Source of the DNA: Hyaloscypha bicolor E
Lineage: Eukaryota > Ascomycota > Leotiomycetes > Helotiales > Hyaloscyphaceae
Assembly (NCBI RefSeq): GCF_002865645.1
Contig: NW_020194619.1
Coordinates: forward strand, 1 to 64,000
DNA: 64,000 nucleotides
Reading direction: 5' to 3'
The notes under the pieces are model-generated. The model made no database searches. It was given only the letters and a program-made list of their open reading frames with translations, and had not been told where the DNA came from. The position numbers were made by a program, and so were the translations under genes. Positions 35,032-46,113 of this stretch are shown piece by piece. Position 1 is the first letter of the stretch, and the number at the start of each line of letters is the position of its first letter.

Positions 35032-36134
35032 GACCCTTTTTCCAGGAAAACGAAGACACGAAACAACGGAGGATGAATAGATTGTACATATACATATACC
35101 CAGACCGCCAATCCCACGATGAACATACGTCCCCCCTAAACCATAAATCCATCTACTCTCAAGACTTAACATGTCAAATCCCGATCCTCCCCCTTTCTTT
35201 CCCCTTCCAAACATTCCTCTCCCCTCCTCTCCTCTCAACCAGGCGAAAAGGGCTCACAACCATCATCCCATTCCCATTCCCATCCTCCACAACCAAACTC
35301 CCCTCTTTCAGCGCCGCATCCCCGTCCCCGTCCCGGCAAGCTGGCACTCGGGCACTTTGCAGCCTGGGGGGCGCCCGCCTCCCCGTGAACGTTTGCTCAG
35401 CTGCGCAGCTGCACACTGTACACCCCACAGACCGTGCAGTGCCAGTGCAGTGCCAGGGCTGAACAGCTGCATGCATCCCTTCGGAGCGAGGCTTACCGTA
35501 CCACAAAAATAAAAAAACGGGGAACGCCACTGACGTTGACTTCTACAGCGTGGTTTTCCGAGAAAGAAAAGCAAGAAATTTTGAAAAAAGTGAAGAGAAA
35601 AAAACGCTTCATAAATGGTAAACGAGCATATCATGATTTCTTGAACTGTTCTGTGTGGTCATTCGTTTTGGGTTTTTGGTTCGGTGCACTCTGTTCTTGG
35701 CATTCCATTTGCAGAAAGCACGCAACGCAAGATCACACACGTGGGTTTACTGAACAGAAAGAGTTCCTATCAATGTACAGTTTATGGAATTTGCCTGCCC
35801 TAAGGTGTCTCTCATACACTCCAATTTTCAGGAACAAATTCCCCTCCCCTTCATGCCTCCACTCATCAGCATACAATATTATTGCTATCCCCAAATCAAG
35901 CACAAGGCAAAGCCTTCATGTCGAGATGGAAATTATGCAGTAAAGCAAGCACTCAACTTCCCTCCTACCCCCACTCACACGCATGATCCTAAGGAAAGTG
36001 TGAAGGCCCGCTCAATGGTGGCAGCCCTCGTTTTGTAGACGGTCGATGTAGAAAAGGAAAGGAAGCAATGAGAACGTCGCAGATTAGGTCTAAGGTAGCG
36101 GAAACAGAAGTAAAAACGCCGACGTCCCAATGCT
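35032..36134. other. 1.1-kb convergent intergenic region with C-rich tract
   Basis: Lies between the 3' ends of PCS60 and ECM33. A pyrimidine-rich tract (about 35160-35340) creates spurious open frames rich in Pro and Ser. No gene is supported. Confidence 0.6.
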
Positions 36135-37543
36135 TTACAACAACATCTGCAAAAGACCACCGATGACCGAAAGACCTGCTGCAGCCTCGTTGACGCCGAA
36201 GGAAGCAGCTGCGCCCTTGCTGGAGGTTGAGGATGCGCTCGTTCCAGTGGTGGTTCCTGTGCCAAGTGACGAAACGCTGTCCAAGTTACCCTGGCAGAAA
36301 AACTTTCCTTGGATTACACCAGATGCGGAGGCTTCGGCCTTAAACTTAGTGCAGTCAATTGACTGCTTGCTCTCGACGTTGAAACCTCCCTTCACGTTGC
36401 CAAGAGCCGGCAGGTTTGGTCTAGATTCAAAATTAGCTTTGCTTGAGTGAACAAATCAGTGGTACAGCTTACGTAGTGAAGTTACCACTGAAGTCAATTG
36501 CACCACCAACATCGACCAAGGCTGGGAACGAAATGGCGTTCAGAAGAGTGTTGTTGGCAACCTGGTCTGCACCACCAACGCTCTTGAGCGCATTCATGCT
36601 GATGTTAGTCAAGGCAGTATTGGCCACGAATGCCAAGCTTCCAACTCCCGTAGCGAAGTTACCAACAGAGGTCAGGTTGGAGGCAGAGATGCTCTCAACG
36701 CTGGACTCGTAGAAGCCGAGAGAGCCATTGATCACTTGCAATGAGGGGAGGCTGACAGAGCCCACGTCTCGGAAGGTCATGTTGGCTGCCCACGTCAAGA
36801 GAGGGAAAGAAATTGCCAGATCTGCGCCGTTGGCATTGAAAACGGCAGCAGAAGAGATGTTCCCGATATTTGATGTGAACTCTGTCAAATGAGGATTGTT
36901 GTCAACCTGTAGAACTGTGACGGAGGTCACGTTGAGGCCAGCGAGGGTGCTCAAGAACGTGTTGCTGACTGTAATGCTTGTTGCGGACGTGACAGTCGCC
37001 GGGAATGTGAGGGAGCCGAGATTGGGGAGAGAGACAAAACTGATCGCCTTGACTGCAGTCAACATGCTCATCTTCAGAGACGACAGAAGGGTCAAGTCCT
37101 CCATGTGGAAAGTACCCTTGATCTGACCAATTGTAGAACTGCTGAAGGAGGTGACACCAGTAGCATTGTTCACGGTCAAATCACCGCCGATTGTGGAAGG
37201 TCCATCGAGCGTGATATCACCAGTAGCTCCAGAGCCGATGAGGATGCTGCCGGCAACGGACGAGCAGCTTGTGTACGCTGCTGCATCGGCTTGTGAGTTG
37301 ATGGTGGCCGTGGCCGTCTGGGAGCAGATCGATTGTGCTGGAAACCCAATCGAATTAGCATCATCCTATCCCAATTGACCCATATACCGCGTCATTCGCG
37401 TCTCCTCCACACCGACTACCAGACTGGAAGAGATTGCTGCATGCGAGATCCATTCTCATGTGCTAGGAGGGGGGGGACGGTGACTTACCAGCGACAGCGG
37501 TGATGACCGCGAACGCAGGAAGCAGGAGCTTTTGGGTGAACAT
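36135..37543 (-). CDS. ECM33: GPI-anchored cell-wall protein Ecm33
   Basis: A 401-residue protein of the Ecm33/Sps2 family, needed for normal wall organisation in fungi. Exons: 37543-37489, 37337-36473 and 36420-36135; introns 151 and 52 bp, both in phase. The N-terminus MFTQKLLLPAFAVITAVAG is a signal peptide. The body has receptor-L-like repeats, visible as alternating N-L/I-S-L strands, with ITLDGPSTIGGDL near the start, many N-x-S/T glycosylation sites and a CSSVAG cysteine region. The C-terminus has DCTKFKAEASASGVIQGKFF, then a Ser/Thr/Gly-rich stretch and a hydrophobic tail ending GLSVIGGLLQMLL, typical of GPI attachment. Confidence 0.93.
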
Positions 37544-39219
37544 CTTGATAGATATTATGCTGTTCAGTAACTTTTCCAATGTCAGCGTAGCTCAATTGGA
37601 TGAATCAATGGCGGCAGAGTCGACTGCGACGACGTTGGGAGAGCGAGTTGACGGTGGTTGCGTGTTGATTGATTGATTTGATTGATGGATGTGGAGTAAA
37701 GCCGCGTGGACGTCTCTCTGTTCGAATTGGGCAGTAGAAGATCACCAGGAGCGTTTCCGTCGTTTCTCTGACGAAACGGGATCTGCGAAGTGAAGGCAGG
37801 CAGGGTGGAGGTGGCGGCGGTGGTGGTTGTGGTTGAGCAGAAAGCTAAAACACGGAACTTACGAGCTTGTTGATAGGAGGCAGAGGCAGAGGCAGGAGCC
37901 GAAGCGTTTCTCGCGGCTTCCGTTGCTGTGGAAATATTAACCGGAAGGGACTTTAACGACAGTGGTGAAGCAAAGACGGCGCGCACACGACGGAACTTTT
38001 GAAGGAGAAGGAGAAGGAGAAGCTGAGGTCGGAGTTGGAGTTTCTCGATCAATCGAGAGAGCGAGGGAGGGGAGAGAGGAGTGGAAGACTGTGGCTTTAC
38101 GGGAGGCCAGCAATAAAAAAGCGTGAGCAGCAAGCGGGTTGGCTGGCTGGCTGGCTGGCGGGCTGGCTGCTCGAGCTACCAGAACCGGGACTAGAGCAGC
38201 AGCGCGCGGCGAGTGGGTGCAGTGGGACTGTGGGTGGATCAGGGCGAAAAGGGTTGGCTGGCGACGCCCGTGGCGGGTCGGGTAGGGGTCTGGGGACAGG
38301 AGTCCAGGAGTCCAGGAGTCGCTCCAGCAGGGAAGGCTAGCCAGCGCCCCCTGACCACGGCCGGCTTTTCAACTTTCAAGGCTTTCCAGACTCCAGAGTC
38401 CCGAGTCCTGAGATTGATGCGAAGCGCAGTCGTGGCCCCACGGTCACACAAGCATGGGAAACTGAGATCAGCAATCTTTTGCGTGCAAAAAATGGATACG
38501 CCCGAGATGAGCCCTCCTGCTTTCGGGGTCACTGATCAATGATTGCCCGGAACTGTGTCTACATTATGCTACCTGTACAGACCAACTTCCGTCTCTGAAT
38601 GCTGGCCCTCCATCCCAGCTCTGCGTCCGCAACTGCTCCATCTCGAACCCCGTTGATACAGACTACAGTGCTGTAGCAGCAGTCCGTTGTGGGTCATCGA
38701 AAAGATCAAGATGCAAGCTCATGCGCCAATCCGTGCTGGGATCCGATAATGAAACCAAGGCCATCTACGGGCAAAGAATGATTATTTGCCAGGCGGCCTC
38801 CAACCACCTTGGCTGCGGCGTTGGGAGGGCCACCGAGCTTTCACTCAGACAGCAACAGTTGCAAAAGCATCGTCCGCCACGCATTCCTGCAACAATCAGT
38901 TGCTTCCAAAATCAGGTCAAGAAGCTCCATCCCAACCGGATTGGAATTCGGATACGAATTTGTGGAGGGGTGCACGTATGATTTGATATCCCTCCAGCGA
39001 ATTCGTCTGCACTGCTGCACTGCACGCGCAATCTCCCTGCGTCTCCAAGTTCCGCATTAGGTGATTTCCAGCCAAGCGCGATGGGGAACGGTCTGGGTTT
39101 CGTCGAAGGGTGTGGGAGCCATCTCACCCCACTCGACCTCCCGGGCACTCCCATTGGCTGCATACCAGATTTCTTCGTTTTCGAAACTTTTCTTGTTCGA
39201 TGTCGAGTTCGAGATCGAG
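37544..39219. other. 1.7-kb upstream region of ECM33
   Basis: Probably holds the ECM33 promoter and a long 5' leader. Purine- and pyrimidine-rich blocks and a GGCT microsatellite (38141-38169) lie here. No coding region is supported. Confidence 0.5.
38141..38169 (+). repeat. (GGCT)n short tandem repeat
   Basis: About seven GGCT-like units with one variant (GGCG), in the ECM33 upstream region. A length-variable microsatellite is likely. Confidence 0.8.
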
Positions 39220-39985
39220 ATGCTTCGAGCCGTCTTTTGCATATGGGCTAAAAAAGACTTCCCCGGCAAGAATAATACGACCTTGAAGTAAGAACACCTT
39301 CCAATTGTCTTTTCAATTTTTGCCTCCAGCTTTTCGCCTTCTCGCTATCCAAAAGGTGTGACCGAGCTTCCTTGAGCTTCCTCGATCATCACATGCTTCC
39401 AGCAGGAAACGTCAAGAAACCCAAGATCAGTCCGAGACATAATACGACTGAAGCCCTGAGGCATTACCTCAGCAAAGGTAGGTAAATATATGCTTAGTGA
39501 CCTTTCGTCTCAATATCACGTCTCAGCTCATCTTTTCCTACATCTGCTGTGTTGGGTAATCGCGGACTGACGTTTGGATGCAATCATTCTCAGAATGCCA
39601 TACCGAGGACACGCTTCCAGAAGCCGCAGGGTATTGGATGAACGCCGTCGATGACGATGTCTTTTCCCGCTCCACACTCCGGTAATTATTTATAGCCCCC
39701 TGTCTCTCGCTTCTGCAATTGACATTGCTCAATTTGAAATCCCTGCCCCTGGCGAATCTTCCAAAATCATGTCGGACAAGGACTCCATATTGAACAAAAG
39801 CCTGACATTACGCCTCACGTCTTCTTGGATAACGTTACTTTATCTCTGACTTCCCCAAGGATATTGAAACGGCGAAGGTGAAAAGCCTCAAGAGTCTGGA
39901 GGATTTCCTCCTTCCCAGTGATGGGGAAGAAGATCCGGATCCTATTGTTGGCTTGCCGCTGCAGTTTAGGCTGGGGACTTTCTGA
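39220..39985 (+). pseudogene. Cryptic multi-exon gene or gene relic, unknown function
   Basis: Three coding segments join in phase across two canonical introns. Segment one is ...39287 (ending KKDFPGKNNTTLK), intron 39288-39355. Segment two is 39356-39477 (containing HHMLPAGNVKKPKISPRHN), intron 39478-39593. Segment three is 39594-39681 (ECHTEDTLPEAAGYWMNAVD). After 39681 the structure is unclear. A donor GTAATT is followed by coding-looking stretches in two frames (AIDIAQFEIPAPGESSK, and SLEDFLLPSDGEEDPDP ending at the stop 39983-39985), with no clean way to join them. I do not recognise the family. It may be a real gene with an unseen last intron or a recently broken one. The start could also lie upstream, as the frame is open from 39061. 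Confidence 0.4.
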
Positions 39986-40096
39986 TGCCGAATACAGTAT
40001 TTCGTGCTTCAATGTCTCTATCCTTGAGGAGGGAAGTAGTTCACTTCTCTAGCAGCTTTCAGTCCCTTTTCGGTTGCCTTCTCATGCAGTCTCAAA

Positions 40097-41125
40097 TCAG
40101 CCCTGGTCTTTCTGCCCATATTTTCCACACCAACTTCGCGCTGCTTCCAGGAACCGGTGGTCATTTGGTTGAACCGCTTGCATGTCTTCGATGGCTCGAT
40201 AGAATGCCGCCGTTTCATCCTCAAAGACTCCTCCAGAAGCAACCAGAGTACGAAGAAACACCCAGATAGTTTCGTGAGTCCACTGAAAAGACACAGCTAG
40301 CCGAAGAACCTCTGAACAGACCGAAGATCTCAATTCCGTTTTAGAGACGTCCTCAGAATACCCAGGCATGGGAAGACAGAAGAGAAGAAAAGAAAAGCCC
40401 GAGGTGTCAGCCGGATGTCTGAGACACCAATCTTTGACAACAGACACCAGCTTGCTGAAATCGAAACTCGTCGTTTGAATATTGGAGCACATGGTGAACG
40501 ACTGAACGAGCCAGCGCAGGTGAGACCAGGCATAATAGTTCCTCGGGTGTCTCTCCGCAGCGACCAAGACCACAGACTTGAGGTCATGCTGAATATCATA
40601 CTCCATCTGAATTGACTGGCAGACTTTAAGAACCCATCGACGATGATTCCACAACGTGGGCGATTTCGTATGGCGGTGTAAACGTGAAGTCAGGTAGCTA
40701 TCAACGAAATGTAACTCCTTCCTCAGGATCACCTCAAGATTTATCTTGGGTTCTTTCTGCGATTTCTGAATAAGACTTTTTCGTGAATTCGCAGCAGTGA
40801 GATGCTCGGGATCCATCAATAGCATGACTGCGGTTGCATTTCTGAAATCCAATAACTTGTCTCCTGGACAATCTCGAACGTACTTGAAGAAGTTCTTACG
40901 AGCCACGACGAATGCCTGGACAAGCTTGGCTTTGGCAATTGCAATGCTATTTCCATCAACGAGGACATTGCAACCTTCTGGAAGAGGATGGCTTTTGCCT
41001 AGAAACTCTATCTCAAGGAGAGAATCGGTTTCCGAGGAGAGGGCTCTGACGATGTCGTTGTAGACGGTTTCGGGATTGCTGTTCTTGAGCGATGCAGCTG
41101 TTTCTGGATCGAGTGCTCTCGACAT
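40097..41125 (-). CDS. Prenyltransferase alpha-subunit repeat protein (PTAR1-like)
   Basis: An intronless 342-residue protein. It has prenyltransferase alpha (PPTA) helical repeats: the first at SPTLWNHRRWVLKVC, the second at HPRNYYAWSHLRWLVQ, and a weaker one at WCLRHPADTSGFSFLLF. N-x-x-x-W spacing is typical of the alpha chains of farnesyl-, geranylgeranyl- and Rab geranylgeranyl-transferases. Length and layout fit the PTAR1 class, whose human member forms a third-type transferase acting on the SNARE Ykt6. The ATG at 41125 starts MSRALDPETAASLK. It faces GET1 across 253 bp. Confidence 0.82.
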   Translation of the reverse strand: MSRALDPETAASLKNSNPETVYNDIVRALSSETDSLLEIEFLGKSHPLPEGCNVLVDGNSIAIAKAKLVQAFVVARKNFFKYVRDCPGDKLLDFRNATAVMLLMDPEHLTAANSRKSLIQKSQKEPKINLEVILRKELHFVDSYLTSRLHRHTKSPTLWNHRRWVLKVCQSIQMEYDIQHDLKSVVLVAAERHPRNYYAWSHLRWLVQSFTMCSNIQTTSFDFSKLVSVVKDWCLRHPADTSGFSFLLFCLPMPGYSEDVSKTELRSSVCSEVLRLAVSFQWTHETIWVFLRTLVASGGVFEDETAAFYRAIEDMQAVQPNDHRFLEAARSWCGKYGQKDQG

Positions 41126-41378
41126 GGTGGTATGTAGGAGTGTTGATAGGTGTTCCAGAATTGTGAAGTTAGGATGAAAGCAAGCCTCGCGCTTCGTAGC
41201 CTTGTGTGCACGGACCTTCTCCGTCAGCTAATTTTGACTGAGGCTCTGGCCTTTCGCAACAAACCTGCGTCTTGGAGTCCACGAACCCGAGATTACAGAG
41301 CATCAGAAATCGTAAGGTTCTAAGATCTATCATCTTCGAATCTGTGTAGCTAATAAATACAGTGTTTGGTCGCCCAAC
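41126..41378. promoter_or_regulatory. Divergent promoter, PTAR1-like / GET1
   Basis: Only 253 bp separate the two start codons, so the promoters overlap. No specific factor site was assigned. Confidence 0.5.
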
Positions 41379-42134
41379 ATGCCTTCCCTTCTCCTGACAG
41401 TCTTCCTCCTCCAACTCGCCATCCATCTCGTGAACACCTTCGGAGCCTCTTCGATCAACGCACTGGTATGGAACAACGTTCTAGTGTCTCTGCTGAATAG
41501 CTAATGGTTGTTAGCTATGGAACTTGTACAACAGTCTGCCAATTTCAAAGTCCGAATCCTCAGCAGAACAACGAGAATTGAAGAGTCAATACCTGAAGGT
41601 GCGGAAAGAGCTGAATGCTACAAGCAGCCAAGACCAGTTTGCAAAATGGGCGAAGTTACAGAGACAACATGATAGGCTTTTGGAGCAGTTGGACAAGAAC
41701 AGTACATCTCAAGATTCCAATCCCAGGCGCAAACGGGGACACCAAGCTAATGACCACCAACAGAAGCCTCTACAGACTCCACGAAAGCCACTTTCGATAG
41801 TGCTGTATCTACATTGAGATGGATTGGCACAAATGGTCTACGAATGTTCCTACAATTCTGGTACTCCAAGCAAGCCATGTTCTGGATCCCCAAAGGCTGG
41901 GTTCCATATTATGCCGAATGGCTCCTCTCCTTCCCACGGGCACCATTAGGCAGCATCAGCATCCAAGCCTGGTTCCTAGCATGCACCGCAATCATCATCC
42001 TCGTCAGCGACGCCCTTGTAGCCATCGTAGCATTGGTGGCGGGCGTGGGTTCAGGAACAGCACAAGAAGCCAAGAAGGAACCCGTTGCAGTCCCTTCCGA
42101 AAAGGCCGCGTCTGAAGAGAAGAAGGAATTGTAG
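41379..42134 (+). CDS. GET1: GET1, ER receptor for tail-anchored protein insertion
   Basis: The ER membrane protein of the Get1/Get2 insertase that receives tail-anchored proteins from Get3. Three exons (41379-41465, 41515-41701, 41764-42134; introns 49 and 62 bp) give 214 residues. A first membrane segment, LLLTVFLLQLAIHLVNTFG, is followed by the cytosolic coiled coil (KSQYLKVRKELNATSSQDQ, then FAKWAKLQRQHDRLLEQLDK), which in Get1 binds Get3. Then come RWIGTNGLRMFLQFWYSKQA and PKGWVPYYAEWLLSFPRAP and a final membrane helix before a charged, lysine-rich tail. The WRB/Get1 pattern is complete. Confidence 0.94.
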
Positions 42135-42697
42135 ATTCATTTGCTCGAGGATGGTTATAGTAAGATTCTTGGGGACATTGAGGATATCTCTCATCAAAAA
42201 GACGCAAAGGTCTTCATTGCTTCGGAAAGCTAAGACCCTGCAACACGAGTGAGATGACTCTTGGCAGAGTACTTTGGCTTGCTCTGGGCATTCTTTTTGA
42301 CTCTGAGTGACCATGGGAGAGAGGATCGCCAAAGCTTCGAAAGTGCCACGGTGAAGATGGAATTTTGGGCGAATCTTGGAGCTGAAGGTCCAGTATGAGG
42401 ACATCACCGCAAGTTGTAGCTTGAGGAGATGGCGTGAAAACAAACCGGGGTTAGCTATATACGAACATAGCTAAGAATACAGCTTCCCTTTCAGTACTTG
42501 GAATTCATGGGTTGTGGTTGATTTTTGAAGACGAGCTTCAAATTTTCAGGAAAGGTACGCGAAACTAGGAACTGAGCTAAACCGTTTCCAGTTTTCGATG
42601 GGCGGTGTACTTAGTTCTGCCGGACTTGGGTAACTTTGAACATCGTGTTAAATCCTTCCAACATCGACACGTTGTAAACACAACCACAACATCCACA
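42135..42697. other. Intergenic, promoter of the next gene
   Basis: 563 bp between the GET1 stop and the next ATG. Nothing gene-like was recognised. Confidence 0.5.
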
Positions 42698-43808
42698 ATG
42701 GCGATCACTTGGGGAACGTAAGTTACCACCCTCCCCCTTGGGATACCTCCCACTAACACTACCTAGAATCAAGTCCCTCTCCCTCTTCTTCGGCCCCATC
42801 CTCCTCCCAAAAGCCCTAGCCTACTACCGCTCCCTGCGCGCCGCACCCTCCATCCACGAGATCCCCATCCGCCCCGTCCCCCCCAACGTCTCCCGCGCTC
42901 TCCTAATTCTCACCTTAACAACCCTTTTCTTCCTCCTCAGTACCCTACCCCCCTCTGCTCCCACCAACATCTTCACCCTTACCTCCTCGCGCCTACAAAT
43001 CAGCACCGACGTCCTGTTCACCCGCCTCTCGACCCTCCGCCCCCTAACCCCCACCGACGAGATCCTCCGCTCCAAGATCTCCTCCCTCGAATCAAGATAC
43101 CTGTATTTCCAATTCGGGCCCGACGTCCTCACAAACTGCCAATTCTGCAACGCAGAAGATCCAAATTCATACCTCTACTATAGCCTCCCCTCGCTCCTCG
43201 CACCACACCTCTTCAACCTCTGCGTCCTGGCATTGGTAACTTCCGGCCTCTTCACAGGCAAAGAAGCAGCGATATGGCGGACGACAGCTACGCTTGCAGC
43301 TGGAGCAATGATGCTCATCGACATTTACTTCTTTGCGACTTATGACTACAAAGCCAATGCCCGCGCATTAAGGCTGGAAGATATCGATTTCTTCTTCTGG
43401 AAAATGCGCGTGTGGCGCGGGATAGGTCTCGCGTTCGTTGATGGGATGCTCGGCTGGTTACTATATCTTTCCAGCACGAACAGAGCGTTTTTGACGCCGC
43501 CGAGTACGGCGGAGAGGGTCGAGGCTTCGACGAGGATGTTGGATGTGGTGAGGAGTAAGATGAGCGCGATGGGGATACTGAGAAATACGATTAATCGAGA
43601 TGCAGAGTTGAGGGCGAGGAGTCAGGGGTATTGGGTCCATGAGGGGAGGGTGATGGGTGAGTTGATGCAGGAGAGGGAGGTGGTGGATGGAGTGAGGAAT
43701 GCGTTGGATGGGAGGATCAACATGGCGACGATTACAGCTGATGCTGAGACGTATGCACAGAGTGTCATTGCGCCTTCGCAGGTACCGGGGATGAATGGCA
43801 ATATTTAG
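42698..43808 (+). CDS. Conserved multi-pass membrane protein, function unknown
   Basis: Exon 1 is only 20 nt (42698-42717, MAITWG), then a 49-bp intron and exon 2 (42767-43808), 353 residues in all. Hydrophobic segments: a first near KSLSLFFGPILLPKALAYY, then ALLILTLTTLFFLLSTLP, two central (LFNLCVLALVTSGLF and LAAGAMMLIDIYFFATY) and one near GIGLAFVDGMLGWLLYL. A CQFC pair sits in the loop before segment three. The C-terminal ~100 residues are soluble and charged. I know the pattern as conserved in filamentous ascomycetes but cannot give a function. The short first exon is chosen because it restores an ATG and keeps the frame. Confidence 0.8.
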
Positions 43809-44017
43809 ACATGTTTTGGTAGAATGAATTCATATTAATGCTTTAGTGGTGGGAGAGCATCGGCGACACGATAGGCCACTGCCTATGCTTCTTGCAGCTC
43901 CAATGCTCGCAGGAGCCAGTGTTATTTGTTCCTTACTTGCGTGTCTTAGTTTCTCTACTCCCTCTCATGTCCAAAGTCTGTTGGGACAATCTTACTCCTG
44001 CCTGAGACCTCTTCTTT

Positions 44018-45520
44018 TTAAGGATTAAGCATACCGCGTATCTTGCGCACCGCCTTCGGTTCATTACTCTCAGCTTTCACGCCCCACCTTTCAACCCAAA
44101 CTCGCATATGACCACCATCAACCATGTTGGAAGTTTCCCAGTAGTAGAACGGGCTCCCTTGCCCCTTAGCGCGAAATGTAATCTGATATCTGGGATCTGA
44201 TACAGCCACGTTATACATCGAAATAACTTTGTTGTCGGCATCCTGTTCGCCCTGATATACGCCTTGGATCTTGTGCAAAATTTGGTCCCAAGTTCCTATG
44301 TGATTCGCTCTAGCAGTTGATAAAATCACGACGTATACTTTGGGGGAGTTGGAATCAGCCCGGGCTTGCATCTCCTGGGGTTGCGGCTTGAGGATTGAAT
44401 TGGGTTTATCAGTTTTACTCCCCGAAGCCAAAAGTTTGTCCTTCTCTGGAGCATTTCTGACGCTTGATAGTAGGAAAGCTTCGCTATAACGGCGAATCTT
44501 ATGCAGTGGGCTCGAGGGCCCTGCGAAGTCCACATTCTTTGGAGAAGCTAGAACATTCGCCGAGCTCGTCGGAGCAGGTGTATCTGCTGAATTGAATCCT
44601 GGGGGCGGAACAGCCGGGTTTGCAGAAGGCGAAGGACCCCTAACATTAGCTGAGCTGCTCGCTGATGAAAGAGCTGTCTGGTTTGCAGAGCTCGGTGGAG
44701 GGGTAGCCTTAGCTGAATTGCGTGCTAGCGAAGGAACCTGCGGATTTGCAGAGCTCGATGCACGGGAGGGAGCATCAGCTGGACCGCTTGCTGGTGGTGG
44801 AGTAGGCGGCTTTATGGTGACGGACGGAAGAGAGGACTTATTCGCTGAACTGTTTCCAAGCGGAGGACCATGCTGATTTCCAGAGCTCGATGCGGGAGAG
44901 GGGGTAAAAGTCCAAGCGCTCGCTGGAAGAAGAGGCGGCGGGTTTGCGAAAGACGAAGGAACTGAGACATTGGCCGAGGTGCTTGCTGGCGCTGTGGGAG
45001 CAACAAGTGCGTTTTCTTCACGGTACTTTCCAGAGAACTTGAGCAATTGTTCGAGTGAAGCGTTGCTTGGCGTTAAGGAAGGGCTTCGGTGTGGAGGGTC
45101 AAAAGCTAGCATCGTGGTATCGTTATTGAGTTCCACATGGGAGAGGCGCTGGCTCGTTGTACCCTGGTGGTGCAGTTCATGATCTTCTTGGCCGTCCGAA
45201 GTAAGGCTGCGGGGTTTGAGTGAAGAGGAGGGTTGGTGTGGAAGATCAGAAGCTGGTGATGGTGGCATAGTGGTCTGGTTATTGGGTTCTATCGTGGAGA
45301 GATTTTGAGCCGTTGTGTCCTGATTATGACCCTCACTGGGGCTGGCTGGAGTTTCGCCACTCCCGTTTCGCTCAGGTGAATTCAGTAATGTGGATGAACT
45401 TGATGCAGCGGGCGATGTTTCGGTCTTGGGAGCAGGCTCAGGCGCAAGCGCGGTTTCCGAATGACCAAACAGCTTCTTGCGAGCGGCTCTAGTCGCTCGA
45501 CGTAACGATGATGGTGCCAT
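44018..45520 (-). CDS. Ser/Pro/Ala-rich protein with C-terminal module shared with 30504-31016
   Basis: Single exon, 500 residues. Residues 1-380 are low-complexity (Ser, Pro, Ala, Asn) with degenerate repeats containing SANPxxPxxxxNSA-like units. A basic N-terminus (SLRRATRAARKKLF) may direct localisation. The last ~110 residues are ordered: VYVVILSTARANHIGTW, QGVYQGEQDADNK, then SPFYYWETSNMVDGGHMRVW. This part resembles the middle of the small acidic protein at 30504. Base composition is like its neighbours. No known domain was recognised. Confidence 0.75.
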   Translation of the reverse strand: MAPSSLRRATRAARKKLFGHSETALAPEPAPKTETSPAASSSSTLLNSPERNGSGETPASPSEGHNQDTTAQNLSTIEPNNQTTMPPSPASDLPHQPSSSLKPRSLTSDGQEDHELHHQGTTSQRLSHVELNNDTTMLAFDPPHRSPSLTPSNASLEQLLKFSGKYREENALVAPTAPASTSANVSVPSSFANPPPLLPASAWTFTPSPASSSGNQHGPPLGNSSANKSSLPSVTIKPPTPPPASGPADAPSRASSSANPQVPSLARNSAKATPPPSSANQTALSSASSSANVRGPSPSANPAVPPPGFNSADTPAPTSSANVLASPKNVDFAGPSSPLHKIRRYSEAFLLSSVRNAPEKDKLLASGSKTDKPNSILKPQPQEMQARADSNSPKVYVVILSTARANHIGTWDQILHKIQGVYQGEQDADNKVISMYNVAVSDPRYQITFRAKGQGSPFYYWETSNMVDGGHMRVWVERWGVKAESNEPKAVRKIRGMLNP

Positions 45521-46113
45521 GGAATGAATATTACGAGTGAATGCTGTGAAATATATGTATTCAGAAGTGTGTTATGTGTATGATAGTTCTTGATGGGTCG
45601 AGAATTGAAAGCAGCTACTGAAGTTTACAATGCACCTTCCTCACAGCAGCAAAATGAACCACGTCACTCTCAAACAAGCATGAACGAGTGAGGCCCCCAA
45701 GGAGCGATTCGAACACAAGGAAATTGGTGGTGTAGAAAACACATATGGAAGACGAATATCCAGCTCACTTTTGGACATTTGTGAGAGAAAATTTATGGAC
45801 GTGACTTTACATTGCTTTGTGCAAATGATCGAAGCTTACCCATCTCCTAGAGAGTGAATTTGAAGTACGTATACTTGATCTCGAAATTTAGATGCACAAA
45901 TTGCATAATGCAAGGCTGTAGCACTTATCGGATCTTAAGTGTCTAGTAGAACCTCGGCCCGCATACCCCCTTTTCACGCTCGCTTAATTCAGGGGGTGGA
46001 ATGGGATAAATTGAGAGAAGATACTTGGCGACTGAAGTCAGAAAGCCCTAGAAAGGTCTTCTACACTTCAGTATTGCTCTTAGAGACCGTGTGCCTTGAT
46101 CGCTCTGGCGTGA
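45521..46113. other. Intergenic, no gene recognised
   Basis: 593 bp upstream of the Ser/Pro-rich gene. A GATTCGAA string near 45706 resembles a tRNA B box, but the surrounding arms do not pair. Nothing else was seen. Confidence 0.5.

Noticed and set aside
35160..35520. Overlapping Pro/Ser-rich open frames
   Set aside because: They arise from a pyrimidine-rich tract between convergent genes, have no family features and are open on both strands.
36443..37378. Plus-strand open frames opposite ECM33
   Set aside because: Antisense shadows of a clear spliced minus-strand gene.
45690..45740. tRNA B-box-like string GTTCGAATC on the minus strand
   Set aside because: The T-arm and acceptor stems do not pair and no A box is found at a suitable distance.
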